The notes beneath the pieces were generated by a model. It was not told the DNA's origin. It did not search any database and worked only from the letters and a program-made list of their open reading frames with translations. Positions 45,946 through 57,995 of a stretch of 64,000 nt of DNA are shown here, one piece after another. A program made the position numbers and the translations under genes. The stretch's first letter is position 1. Each line of letters begins with the position of its first letter. The stretch is from Eucalyptus grandis (taxonomy: Eukaryota; Streptophyta; Magnoliopsida; Myrtales; Myrtaceae), in NCBI RefSeq assembly GCF_016545825.1, contig NC_052614.1, forward strand, positions 60,147,864 to 60,211,863. Reading direction: 5' to 3'.

Positions 45946-48928
45946 TATCACGATCCCAACTCCATCTCCAAGGTCACGAGTGACAAGGGTTATTTTTGCG
46001 ATGTCCTAGGCTCATCACCGCCCGATTCTTTTTATTGTGTTATCATGCACATGCGAAAATGTGAACAAATAACTCCCTGGACAAATAACAACTAGAAGAC
46101 TGGGTCATATTGAACACACTGACTTATATTATAACAGTACTTTTACATACCCCTTTCTTTATGGGTCCTCTTTTCTTTTTACATCATAGTATAGTTTTCC
46201 ACATAGGCCAAGGGAAATCCTATCTCCTCTAGCGTTACTACAACTCCCCAAAATTGACGTGAGATTTCCATATCTACAAGATTGAAAGATGAGGGGGTGA
46301 GTTTTGGGAAAACTCATTAAGTGAAATTCCTAGTTCTCTACTAGGAAGCATCTCATCATCAAAGCTTAGCAAGTATAGCACTCGCAAACAGTGTTGATGG
46401 CAGAACAATCGCAAGTCTATTGCCACCTCTCAACTATCTATATGTGATCTATTTTCAACTTACCAAATAAGCTATTTCACCAAACAAGTTTATCAACATT
46501 ACATGGTAACATGTTCAATAAGTTCATTAATGTATAAACGATTCTTCCCATACTTTTAGGGGCTTCCAGCCACAAGCTGGGCATTTGGCCTTAGGCCAAG
46601 CATCCCATACTTTTAGGGGCTTCTTGGCTCAACTAGGGTATCCGGCTATTAAGCCAAGCATCCCATACTTTTAGAGGCTTCTTGGCTCAACTAGGACATC
46701 CCGTTTAATGAACAAGGCATTGTCACCAATGCTATGTGGCGACAAGCACTTTTTCCTTTTTAAGTACATGCATAAATGCATCATACAAGCTGGTTCTTAT
46801 CTTTTCTCTTAGCCAACACATGCATGGCCCAAAGGCGTACTCATTTGTTCATGTGTACCATGAGTCCTCTTACTAAACAAATAAACATGCTGGGAAACGA
46901 TCCTTGGTCCACAACTTGAACCGATCACTTAACATTAATCCTTGCACTAAACAAGGCTTGGAAATGACAACCCTCAATGTCGATCTAAGCACTTGAGGCT
47001 TGGGTACACCTCGCTCAAGTGAAGATCCTAAGTTTGACGGACCTTAGCTCTAACTTGATGTGGATATACATGCATCGAGAATGATCCTCGGCTCACGGTT
47101 TCATTTAACACCAAGCACAAAGTCCCCGTGTCCACTTGAACTATGGAAATCAGCATTCTTGGTGCCTTACCAAGACCTCGTGGATTTGGGCGATCCCCGT
47201 ATCAATCAAGACATAAGATCAACACACCTCAATGTCGACTTAGGACCTTATAGTCTTAGGCTATTCCCGCACCAAGAGAGACTTGGACCCGGCATCCTAT
47301 TTATGTCGAAACTAATGCTTTATGGCTTGGGCAACTTTGTCTTGCAATGAACTAAATAAGAACAAACCTCGGCTCCATTATGAACGTGAACAACTCAAGC
47401 ATATGTTCAAGCATAACATGAGCAAAACCATACAAAAGATCCAACATCCTACCCACGGCTTGAAGGGTGAGCACCTAATTAGACTTGACAATGTAGATTA
47501 TTCCCCTAGAAGAGCTGTAGGAATCTTACTTACCTTGGCAAACCTCGAGGATCAGCTTATATAGCTTGATGGATTGAGGTGCAAGGCCGAGAGAAAGGAG
47601 AAGGAGGAGTAAATGGATGACAAGGTGAGGAAAATGAGGAAGGACTCCTCCTATTTATACTACTCAGTGTCATCATTATCGAGCCAAGCGGTCCATTCCA
47701 AATTCTCCAAGCGACCCGCCTAGAATGCTTAGGTGGCAAGCCTAAGTTGCAAGGTGTCATGCCTATGTTAAAAGGAGGCACGCCTAATTGGTCTAGTGTA
47801 ATGATTGGAGGCTTACTTGTTTCATTCCTATTGGACCATTTATACAATGCAATCATGACTTGGCCTACTTGTTCTCTAAGGAAAATCTTATGGAAATGAT
47901 GATCATACCTTTCATGGACACCTAAACCAATGACTCGCTGACTTTTTCTCCAAGGAGAATCTTAAGCCATCATTACCAAATCTTCAAGGGGCACCTAAGT
48001 GGGATGACTCATCCTTACATTTAATGAGGCATTGTAAAATCTCATATATGTCTTCCCTTGATTGGTCCATCTGTCCAAGAGTCCCTTACTTAATTCCAAA
48101 AGTGGTGAGTTATCCTTCTCATTAAATGAGGGAGTTCTAGAATTTTCTTCTATTTCGTCATTTTCTTCATCAAGAAGGTAGTCTAGAGAATTTTATCATC
48201 CAAGTTGGTTTTGGGGCCAGAGAATTGATCATTAGGTACACCTCAAAAAATTGAATCATGTACCCCTGAGGTTCGGCGAGTACATACCATATTCGTCCCC
48301 AAATCGTTTTTTTAGATAGTCGGTCGACCAGTAGGGTCGGTTGTCCTTTGATTGGTTTGAGACCAATCCTAAGGCTACCCATGTCCTACCACACTAAGTC
48401 ATGGCACTCATGGATTTTAGAATTAGTGATGGAATAGCCGGGTCTATCCATGGGCTCATTCCAGTTGGCACCCGATCCACCGGTAGGATTCATGGTCGGT
48501 GCATTACCATTCCATGATTGAACATCACCAATTCGAAATTATGTTTCTATCACTAAGAATTAAACAGGGAATGATGCATTTTTGGTTGGAAGATGGTTGC
48601 ATTTGATTAATTCAAATCGTCTATGTATTGGTGCATAATCAAGTGGAATCACCCACGGCTAGAAATTATGACCGGTTGGATCGACCCATGACCATTTACT
48701 GATCCAAAATCATCCCGTGACTAATTCTCATGATCAAAATGTCATCTTATGAGCTAGTGATCCTAGCCCAATTCGTGACCAGTCGGTTGGTTAGTCGGTC
48801 GGTTGGACCATGATTGATCCGCAATTCCTTACCAATCAAATTGATCGATCCCATGGCCAATGGCCCATGATTGATCCTTTTTTGACCTTACGATCGATCC
48901 TCATGGGGTCAGAATCGAGGATGTTACA
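45946..48928 (-). repeat. 5' LTR of Gypsy-2
   Basis: Plus-strand start tatcacgatccc (TG mutated to TA), end ggatgttaca. Pairs with 32146-35219; length differs by about 90 bp. Minisatellite at 46545-46715. Confidence 0.93.
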
Positions 48929-48933
48929 ATTTT

Positions 48934-49075
48934 GGTTCTTTTCTTTTCAAAAATAATATTTTGCATGCAACGTGAATTGATTTTAACCTGGCCAATAACA
49001 TGCAAGTAGTGATTCTGCAAGTGCACAATCAATAAAAACAACACTGAATAATCAAAGCAAATAAATAAATTGGAA
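48934..49075 (-). repeat. Old Tat LTR scrap, right part
   Basis: ggttcttttcttttcaaaaata, aattgattttaacc, gcaagtgcacaatc and aaataaataaattgg follow, in order, the reverse complement of 18840-18965 in the Tat solo LTR. It is the continuation of 31895-32145. Confidence 0.75.
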
Positions 49076-50158
49076 GAAAGAAAGTGAAAATCAAACATCA
49101 TTAACTTCAATTAATTTTTTGGGTTTGCTATTTATCCAGAAATAAAGACCAATCTATGCTACTAATTTAACGTGACATGTGGTATATAGTCCTACTTCTA
49201 ACGACAATCGATGAACTAGTCAAACATGGTATGCAATTTCTAATTAAATGAAACTAACATGCCAGAATTGTGCCAGTCAAAGAATAAAATTCTTCTAATC
49301 CCCAAACCAACACGGCAAAATGTCTGGGGTGTTGAAGATTCGAATGGAAAAAAATGATCCTAATAGAGAAGACACATTGTTCTTTGTTGCCTTGCCAACC
49401 GAAAACCTATAAATATACTTTTCGCTTATTTTCTTTAGAGCAGTTATAATTACCTGGTTTATTGAAATATTTCTTTTTCCTCTTCACATTTCATCAAAAT
49501 AATCTGTCCGCTTTCATTTTCATCATATAATTACCCACATTTTGTTAGCTTCTAAAGTATGAAAAGTAAGTTAATTTTATTTGTTGCAAGAAAATTCAAA
49601 TATAACCAAGTTGCCAACAAAAAAACGAAAAGAATGACATGTGAATTCACACTTCCATATGGGGTATAATTCAAAAGATTTATTTCTACGGTAGAAGAAA
49701 AGTCAAGATGCGCACGCCTTAATATCAAAAATAAAAAGTATAGAATGAGGAGGCAAGAAAGTATGAAACACTACTAATCATGGTCCTCTTAGATCCAGGT
49801 CTCTTGGAGAGGATAAATTTCCAATTGTGAGAGGAATTTCACCTATCAACCCTTCGTGAAAAAACATGATAAAGCTCTTCTAGATTTTCCAATGATCCAA
49901 TAGCATTAGGAAGCTCCCATCGATTGCCAGATATGAACCATTCGGGAATCATTTTCATATGGGATTCTCTCTCCGAACCACCATTTTTTATATTTTTTTC
50001 TGCCGAGTCATTTTAATCGGATTCTCTATGAATCACCATTTTCACACCATTGTAGCCAGGATCCTATTATTGTTATTTTAACTAAAATGTACAATGAGTC
50101 CATCGATAAGATTTTCCTTTTCTCTAAACCGAAAATGACGTCCCTTCCACTTGAACAT
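49076..50158. other. AT-rich unique-looking sequence between elements
   Basis: No LTR, primer site or retrotransposon domain is visible. It is AT-rich and has no long open frame. The only coding-like content is the leucine-rich relic at 49780-49990. It is the best candidate in the window for original host DNA. Confidence 0.5.
49780..49990 (-). pseudogene. Relic of a TNL-type leucine-rich repeat gene
   Basis: Minus-strand reading across a frameshift gives MIPEWFISGNRWELPNAIGS, LENLEELY, then GLIGEIPLTIGNLSSPRDLDLRG. LP.AIGSLENLEELxAS...(L)xGEIPxxIGxLSSLRxLxLSGT is a repeat style found in TIR-NBS-LRR resistance proteins. Two to three repeats remain, with one frameshift and a stop; no NBS or TIR part is seen. 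A receptor-like LRR gene is the alternative. Confidence 0.55.
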
Positions 50159-50442
50159 TGTCACATCCCAATCCTCCGAGCCCGTGTCCATCCATGCTTG
50201 GTTGATATAATAGCGATGTCCTAGGATGCATCGCTGACCCATTCATTTTTAAATATGAATGCGGAAGCATATATAAAATCCCCAGACAATAAAACAATGG
50301 GATAGGAAAATAGGGCCAAATTTTTAAAACCACAAGTCTTTTATAAACAAACGGGTTTATACACAAGACCAGGCTGGTTACAAAAATGTTGGCTAATCAA
50401 AAGGAACTGCCCTATGACCAACTAGTCATACATGTTTGCCAA

Positions 50443-50506
50443 TTATGCTTCTTCCACCTTCCCAAACTCCGGGACTTCCAGCTCTCCACGACCATCACCT
50501 ATGGTC
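50443..50506 (-). other. LTR-encoded exon 3, short form (21 codons)
   Basis: After acceptor cattttcag one base plus TIGDGRGELEVPEFGKVEEA-stop. The copy at 61485-61548 has the same length and nearly the same peptide (SLRDGRGEPKVLEFGKVEEA), and the long exon at 21951-22278 ends in a related way (NTGDG...PE...RA). Confidence 0.5.
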
Positions 50507-50630
50507 CTGAAAATGTGACCCCACAACGGGGTGAGACTATGTCTTAGCTAGTTCAACCCCTTAAGACTCAATTAGGAAGAAAATATGCCCTAAGGGCTGC
50601 CTAAGCACAATTAGGCATCAGAGGACTTAC

Positions 50631-50647
50631 CTTGGCCCCAGTTTCTT
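50631..50647 (-). other. Candidate 17 nt micro-exon in the LTR
   Basis: Sense: acceptor cttgcaag, 17 nt aagaaactggggccaag, donor gtaagtcc. It lies 124 bp before the exon 3 acceptor; first donor GTGAGTTTAACTCAC at 51767. Confidence 0.5.
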
Positions 50648-50799
50648 CTTGCAAGTCAGTTCAATTAATAAATACTGACAATCACATCATCCAATCAAAT
50701 CTAATTGAACCATTGATCAATCGATCTAGTCGATTACATGTCATCACGATCATCTCTTAGTCGGCCCATTCAATACTATTTATAAGTTCACCCATAATA

Positions 50800-51150
50800 G
50801 GACTATTCACTTTAAGCTAATAAATAGATAGTATAACTTTCGCTAAGTTGATAAATAGTGTACCACTCTCAATCTAAGCTAACATATCGAACCATTGGGT
50901 GGATATAGTACACTAATGATACTCCCTTTAAAGTAATAAAGTATAATGCTCGCAATCTAAGCTGACATATTAGAGCCCATAAGATGATATAATATACTGT
51001 TAATACTCTCTCTAAGCTGATAATATTACTCTCGCTAAGCTGATAAGGTATACTACTCTCGCTAAGTTGACATATCAGAGCCCTTGGGTTGATGTAGTAT
51101 ACTGGTATACTACTCTTAATCTAAGTTGGCATATCACCCGTTGGCTGATA
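50800..51150 (-). repeat. Minisatellite, ctaagctgataaa-type units
   Basis: About eight diverged units of 40-50 bp with gctgacatatcagagccc...tgatatagtatactg words. The same array is present in the other LTR at 61845-62200. It sits inside the putative first intron. Confidence 0.88.
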
Positions 51151-51899
51151 TAGTATACCATCTCAAACCATACAATCACTTTATCATTTTTATCATTCCC
51201 GATAAAAATAGTTGTGTGTGGATACACGGTCTGCCTTAGCCAAAATATAATAATTTCACTTTCTAAACCTGCCACCAGTTTCAATCGCCCATAATAAATT
51301 TTTGGTGCTGTAAACCGACACCCGGTGATTTTCTAATTAATTATCGAAATTAATTAATTTTGGGATAAAATACCCCCAACCACAAATCACCCTCAATTCT
51401 CACAAACCAACAGTCAATTAAATAAATGGAATGCATCACTGCAATCAGCACGAAATTCCAGTCACCGACTATCTCGGTCTAATTTTTCAGAAAATAAATA
51501 AATAATTAAATAATTACGAAAAATAATAAATAAATGCCAATAAATAGACTTAGACCCGGAAAAGCCTAATTGGAAGCTGAGACGGGCTCGAAAAATTACT
51601 AAACCACTCTAATTAAATACTAGAGCTTATCTAACCACCTAATCCATCGGTAATTAATTAAATTCACTAATCTAATCTAATATAACAACATAATCCATCT
51701 TAGCCTAAACTAATCAACCCCTAAGCATAAGTAACCTACTAAGAAAGGATTAGTGAGTTAAACTCACCTATTTTGCGGTCTGAGCGATTCAAAATGTCGG
51801 GGACGTAATGGGCAACAACTCTCTCCAAAGCGAGCCTAGCTTTTGGGGTTGGGAAGCGGGCCAAAACGGGGCACGAACATTGTTGGAAACCCACTTTGT

Positions 51900-52830
51900 T
51901 TGCTTCTATTTGGTGGCTAAAACAGATGGTAGAAGGCTCGGTTGAGGCGACAACGGACCGGTAAAGGCTAAAGAGACCAAATCGGGTTCAAGCGGGGACT
52001 CATGGAGGTTGGAGGCCGGCCAAATGACTGTGGCACAGGCTGGGATAGTGGCTGGGATGCACAGACAGAGCTGCCGGGGTGTCGGGGTTGCATGGCGGAG
52101 GTGAAGGGCGTAGGGCAGTGCGAGCGGGCAATGGCGCGCGTGAATGGCGGATGGCGGAAGCGAGCAGTCCTCCGGTGGCGTGCGGCTTTGAACAGCAGCT
52201 TCTCTGGCTTCTCTGCAAGTTGAATTCTTCAAAGCACAAACAAGAAGGAAGAAGGCTGCACGATCACATGAAGAGAGGGGATCGGTTTGGATGAGGGGGG
52301 CCACCTTGGTCCCCTTGGGCTGTTGCTGGGCCAAGCAAGAGAAGCAGCTTCGGTGGAAATTCGCAGGCATGAAGATGGATGAATAGCTTGGCCAAAAAGA
52401 CCGAAGATGGTGGGAGCAAGCATTGCTGGCGTCAACGTGGGAGCTACTGCATAAGACGGGCCAAGCTTCGATCCAAGAAGGGGCTTCACGCGGCTGACTC
52501 TGTGCGGCCAAATAAAGATACGGAGGAAGTGGGATGCGTGGAGCTTCGGTCAACAAAAGGTGGAGAGGATTGTGGGAGTTGACCGGCTTGCTGCACGAGG
52601 AACACAAAGGAGGGAGTAGGCGGTAAAATTTCAGTGGAGAAGAGGAGTCTTCACGAGCTTCGGTGGGCTTGAAGGTTGGCTGGAGGGCCTTGGCTCAAGG
52701 ATAAGTGTCCGTGAAATGAAAGGAAGAAGAAAACTGCAGCTTTGGTTGGGTGAGGCGGTTGAATGAGAGAGAGATGGAGAGAATCGCAGATGTGAAGGGC
52801 AAAGGGATGGTGTGCACGGCAAGCTTGTAA
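51900..52830 (-). promoter_or_regulatory. GC-rich leader-like region of the LTR
   Basis: The sense strand has pyrimidine-rich tctctccatctctctctcattc at the 5' side (about 52770), then GC-rich sequence ending at the donor at 51767. Open frames exist on both strands here by composition alone. It probably is the transcribed 5' leader (exon 1); no TATA box is convincing. Confidence 0.35.
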
Positions 52831-53787
52831 AAGAGAAAGAGAAAAGTCAATGAAGATTATCTAAATATTTGAATGCTTGGTCCCCCAATTATCCCTCAAA
52901 CTTATCTCAATGTCTCTTAATACTTTCTTGCATTATCTTCACAAATAAACCAAATTTTGAAGCCCAAAATTGCTGCCCTTTTCCAATTCCGAATTTCACA
53001 ATTTCTTGGTCTTCAAATTCTTCAACAAATTCCCAAATTTGATTTCCAATTTTGATGTAAAAAAAGCCCACATAATTTATGCAAGTCCCCTTCGCCATAT
53101 AGCTCAATATAGAAGCTAAATTTTCCTTTAAATTGGCTCATCCGAATTTCCACTAATTTTCAAATCGTCCGTAACAGTTTTCCGTAAAATCCCGGAATCT
53201 CCAAATTTTTTTTGGAGGATGAGTCGAAATCGTGACACCACAGAACTTTCAATTTCTGAAATCGGATTTAAATTCACGGTTAATTTCACTCGGGCGTGTT
53301 TTTAGCGTGACTTAGGCTACTGATTAATTTTCAGAGATTTTTAATGCGAATGACTCGTGGTCAATTTTCTTCGAACCAGAATGAAACCACTCGACACATT
53401 GACTCTTGGTGGTTGTGAAAATCTCAAGGTTTTAATTACGGGCACAAGGTACCAAAAACGACAGAAAATGGGTCTAATGCCATTCGATGAGAATTTTGCC
53501 ATCGAGTGGAATCACCCACACTTTGATCATACATCTCAGTCGAATCAACCTATCCTTGATCTTTGGTTGATTTTGACAATGCCATAATGACCCTTGCAGA
53601 CTAGCATGGTCGAGCAGTCGACTTCTGGTCGAATTCTCAAGTTCATTGCATTAAAATCTGTTAATGACTTCCCCAAATAGTCTAGTTATCTCACGAGTGA
53701 TCGGTTCTGAGAATAGCACTATAGACGTGTCGATGAAAGGCTTGATTTATTCAATTGAAATCATGATTGAAAATTCAGGATGTCACA

Positions 53788-54351
53788 AAACACCTGGCGA
53801 CATGCTTGGTGATATCCGCCTTCATACCAAACCACCAATAGTGTTGATGCAGGTTTGGATACATCTTGGTACTTATGGGATGAATGCCGTAACTACTACG
53901 ATGAGCTTCTGTTAAAATATCCTCTCTAAGCTTCACATCGTTAGGTACAACTAAACATCCTCGAAACCTTAGTGTCCCATCATCAAAAACCTGAAAGTCA
54001 ACTTTCCTCTCTTCAATATCTTCTTGTAAAATTTTCTGAACATCTGGGTCTGTCGGTTGAAGTAGCATGATTTTGATCTGGACATCTGGTTCAATTCTGA
54101 GGGTGGCCATGAGATGAGAAATGTGACCTACCTCAAATTTGGCTACTCAATCTCGAGCTCGCTCGATTAGATTCCACTCCTTAACCACTAAGAGGGTAAT
54201 TGATGACTTTCGACTCAAAGCGTTGGCGACCTTGTTCGCTTTTCTTGGGTGATATAAGATATCACAATCATAGTCTTTCAACAATTCCATCCATTAGCGC
54301 TGTCTCATATTCAATTCCTTATGAGAGAATAGGTATTTGAGACTTTGATGG
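53788..54351 (-). pseudogene. Tekay RNase H end and integrase zinc region
   Basis: Reading leftward from 54351: SLKYLFSHKELNMRQR, ELLKDYDCDILYHPRKANKVANALSRK, a degenerate linker, then VFDDGTLRFRGCLVVPNDVKLREDILTEAHRSSYGIHPISTKMYPNLHQHYWW and VARCF. RGxLVVPND...ILxEAHxSxYxxHPxxTKMYxxLxxxYWW...V is the Tekay integrase zinc module. It ends at the LTR, two cysteines short. Confidence 0.9.
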
Positions 54352-54646
54352 TGTCACGCCCCGATCCTCGGACGCGCGCACATCCTTCTACTTGGTCGAT
54401 TTTATAATGCGATATCCCAGGACTATGTATCGCCGACCCTTTCTTTTTATTAAGCACATGCGGAAGCATTATAAATCCCAGACAATAAAACAATGGGATA
54501 GGAAAGTAGGCCATATTTTCATATTGAAATTCACAACCACACTTTCATTAACATCACCACTCATGGTATATTTACAATACTATTTACAGCATAAAAGTCT
54601 CACACCTATCTATACCAAGACAGGGTTCACAAAAAGGGACGGGATC

Positions 54647-54751
54647 TCAATCCACATCCGGGTTATATTTAAGATCCCTCTCTGGATCATCTTCTTCCTC
54701 AAAAGCCTTTCTCCTCTTCAGGTTTCTCCTCCTTAGATTCTCCTCAGGGTC
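54647..54751 (-). other. LTR-encoded exon 3, acidic/basic form (34 codons)
   Basis: After acceptor ccattttag an open frame DPEENLRRRNLKRRKAFEEE then DDPERDLKYNPDVD-stop. The micro-exon 54873-54890 joins in phase (VGTEAK). The end resembles PEYDPDED of the 14320-14919 exon. Intron 2 is 121 bp, as in the 11630 LTR. Confidence 0.5.
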
Positions 54752-54872
54752 CTAAAATGGTTATTCAATAACCAATGAGACCACGTCTCAGCGAGTCCTA
54801 CCCACTAAGACTCGATTAATAAACTAATACGCCATACGGTTGCCTAAGCACAACATGAGTCAGAGGACTTAC

Positions 54873-54890
54873 CTTGGCCTCAGTTCCAAC
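54873..54890 (-). other. Candidate 18 nt micro-exon in the LTR
   Basis: Sense gttggaactgaggccaag between aattgcag and gtaagtcc; counterpart of 14183-14198. Confidence 0.5.
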
Positions 54891-55034
54891 CTGCAATTCA
54901 AGGTTAAACACAAGTATTCAAACAATTCACGACATCCGATCAAGCATTGATCAATCAACTAAGTCGATTACATGTCAGCCAGACCCTTTCTAGGTCATTC
55001 CCACTCATACCACGAATTCCCAGTGGTGTACTCA

Positions 55035-55345
55035 TTCACCAAATCACATGTGTTTCTCGGGCGTCGTTTTCGCCAATGACATACCGATCACCGACACCGT
55101 GCGTTCTTTAAGGCGCCGTTTTCACCAGTGATAACCTTGATCACCGAACCACGTGTCCTTTCAAGGGCGCCGTTTTCGCCAAGGTGACATCGGCTATAGA
55201 CAACATCGTGCGTTCTTTAAGGCGCCGTTTTCACCAGTGATATTCCCATAACCACCGAACCACGTGTGTCTATAAGTCATTTACGTGCGTTCTTTAAGGC
55301 GCCGTTTTCGCCAGTGATACTTCCAATCACCGAACCACGTATGTC
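55035..55345 (-). repeat. Minisatellite with ggcgccgttttcgcca core
   Basis: Six units of 50-60 bp: aaccacgtgtgttctttaaggcgccgttttcgccagtgataccgatcaccg type. The same core as the array at 13680-14045, on the opposite strand. Confidence 0.9.
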
Positions 55346-57995
55346 CAATAATATCGTACCTGATTGATCTCACCATCCTCCCTACTATATAGCCCATCAA
55401 CGTACTGGCGCTATATACCCATGCTTGGCCATTACCAATCAAACATTCAATAATGATCAATTTAGGACAATTCCTAAAATTCCACAATAAATTCAATTTC
55501 ACACAACGTAGAGCTCAATTAAATAAACGGTCTGCACCACGACAATCGGCACGAAATTCCGGTCACCGGCCATCCCGGTTGAATTTCCGGAAAAATAATT
55601 AATTAAATAAATAAATTTCGAAAATAAATAAATAAACATTAAAAATCCAATTTAGGCCTATATTGCCTTATTGGAGCCCGAAACGGGTCGGGAAAAATCA
55701 CGAGATACATTCAATAAATAACCGAACATTTCTACTTGCTAATAGCTAGGTCTAACCACCTAACATGCATCCTCAAGTCACTAATTTAATTGTTCTAACC
55801 TAATCTAACCACCTAAGTGCACTTAATTAAATCTAACCAACCTTAAGCATAATTAGCAAACTAATAAAGCATTAGTGAGTAAAACTCACTTGACAAAAGC
55901 GGAGACCGAATCACCGCAACGCACGCGACGGCGGCCGAAATCGGACTTTCGACAACACCGGCGGGCTTGGGACCGGGCCTTGATCTTGGCCCAACAAATC
56001 TCAGCCCAACTGAGATTTGTTTCTTGCTTTTGGGCCAGACTCAAATTGAATTGGGCCTGCTGAAATTTCTGGACTGACTTCACTTGGGCTTCAAATTTCT
56101 TTGTTGGAAATTGGGCTTGCAATTTGCTGGACTTGAAATTAAACTGAAAATGATCTGCTCTCTTTGGGCTGAAATAAGTCCAATTCAATGGGCTTCAATT
56201 GAGTTTGAGCGAGCTGGGCCGGCAAGAGAAGCAGAATGGGCTCGCTGAGGTCTGTCCACGGGCGAAAGAAAATCGAGGCCGCTGGATCCGTGGTTTCGGT
56301 CTTCACGCTGACTGAACGAAAGAAGTGGCGAGGGGCGCTGGAGTCCACTGCGGCTAAACGGACACGTGAGCTGCGGTTGGTGGAGCTTCGACGGGCTGGA
56401 GCGGCAGAACCGGTGGAGTCTTCGTTCGGTGCTGGAGATGAGTGAGTGGCCGACAGGGTCAACAAACGGCAAGGAGCGGCTTCAGTTGACCTGGACGCGT
56501 GGAGACTTCACTGGACGCACGAAGCAGCTGCAGCTGGGACGTGAGGTCGCTGATTCGGTCAATCAAGGAGCTTCTATGGCTTGTTGTTGACCAAAGGGAC
56601 AATTTGTAGTGGAGATGTCCGCTTGAACTTCTAGCCGCGTGGATGCTTGGAGCAGCTTCATGGACGATCAATCTTCAACGAAGCGGAAGAAAAAGAGTTT
56701 CGGTGGAGCTGCTGCAAGGGTCTTCGCTGGCGTGAGTGGCCGACCAGCTCGGTGGGATCGAGGCTTCACTCGGTGGAGTTTCGGTCTTCAAGGCTTCGTG
56801 CGGTGAGGATCTTCAGTCAACGACGGGGCTTCTTCTGGCTTCGCTATTGACCGAGCGTGAGCTGGCTGAAGACACGAAGCGGTGGAGAATTCGGCGGATG
56901 CTGAGCTTCTCGGGCAGCTTGGTGGACGTTCGGAAAATTTCAAAGGAAGCAGCCAAGTCTTCTTCAATTGCTGCTGGAAGTGTCGCACGCCAGAGAAAAA
57001 TGGAAAGAGGAGAGAAGCAATTCACGGCAGCAAGATGGAGAGGATGAGGAAGAGGTGGGCCTTAGCTTGATATTTTGCGAGAATATCTCCATGAATCATT
57101 CTTGTAAAGTAAAAACACTTGGCCTCATTGAACCATCCAAATGACATAGCATAACCAAGTAGTCGATATTCTAGGGTGAGGGGATGATACGAATTTCACC
57201 ATTTGAACTTCAATTTCTCCAATAAATTCCCAAATTGAGGTCCAATTTCGACGTAGAAAAATCCCATGAAATTTTCTATAAATCTCCGACACACACAGGC
57301 TCGACCCAAAAGTCAAATTTCTCATTAATTTAGCCAATCTGAACCTTGGCCAAACTTCTACGACGTCCGAACCCAATTTCCGTAAAAATCTCGGGACCTC
57401 CGAAAAATCTTCGAGGCGAGTTGACGTTCCTCAAATAGCTTGTGACATCTGAACTTTCGATTTCTGAAATCGACTCAAATCGACGGTTAATTTCACTCCC
57501 GGCGTGCTTTTAGTGTGACCTAGACTACCGGGTAGTTTTCAGAACTTTTAGGGCAATTGACTCGTGGTCGATTTTCTTCGAGCCACAATGAACCCACTCG
57601 ACACATTGGCGACTCTCAATTGTCGTGAAAATCTCGAGGGCTCGACTACCAACACGGGGTACCAAAACGACGGAAAATCAAATTAGTGCCGGTCGACGAG
57701 AATTTTCCAATTTAGTGGAGTCACCCACGATCGGCCACACATCTCGGTCGAACCGACCTATCTCGATCTCAATTCGATCTTTAATCGTGCAAGTAATGAC
57801 CTCTAAAGATGGACACGGTCGAGAAGCCGCTTCTGGTCGAATTCTCAAGTCTATTGCCTTAATATTCTTTAATGGCATACCCAGCTAGTCTAGTTATCTC
57901 GAGAGTGATCAGCTCTGAGAACAACCCTATAGACACGTCAATGAAATGCCCGATTAATTTAATAGAAAACAATATTGAAAATTCTGGATGTCACA

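Larger units (their letters stand above)
32146..48928 (-). mobile_element. Gypsy-2, Tekay/Del-like, hosting Copia-B; TSD ATTTT
   Basis: Outer ends are tgtcacgacc (32146) and gatgttaca (48928), flanked by atttt at 32141-32145 and 48929-48933. LTRs of 3074 and 2983 bp enclose about 1.2 kb of own internal sequence plus Copia-B. The internal remnant jumps from the first part of gag to the end of integrase near 45480, so protease, RT, RNase H and the integrase core are deleted. The chromodomain region is kept at 35275-35514. It depends on other elements for mobility. Confidence 0.93.
50159..53787 (-). repeat. Del-type LTR, probable 3' LTR of the Tekay element
   Basis: Plus strand tgtcacatcccaatcctccg to caggatgtcaca, 3629 bp. 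About 90% similar to 61197 onward for the first 2.1 kb, then different from 52310. Flanks aacat and aaaca do not match, so it is not a simple solo LTR. GC-rich leader part at 51900-52800; intron-like signals at 51767, 50630 and 50507; minisatellite at 50800-51150. Confidence 0.85.
54352..57995 (-). mobile_element. Solo Del-type LTR, 3644 bp, TSD GATGG
   Basis: Plus strand tgtcacgccccgatcctcgg to ggatgtcaca, flanked by gatgg at 54347-54351 and 57996-58000. The RNase H reading frame continues on both sides. Contains a minisatellite (55035-55345), a GC-rich leader-like block (55900-57060) and the micro-exon arrangement (donor 55889, micro-exon 54873-54890, exon 3 54647-54751). Confidence 0.95.

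Noticed and set aside
50800..51150. Regular repeats that could suggest a CRISPR-like array
   Set aside because: Units are diverged and contiguous without unique spacers, the setting is a plant LTR, and the sister LTR has the same array. It is a minisatellite.
51906..52607. Long open frame of 233 codons on the minus strand
   Set aside because: It lies in the GC-rich leader part of an LTR with open frames on both strands. Low-complexity Pro/Ser/Ala composition and no similarity to the sister LTR in protein terms. Composition explains it.
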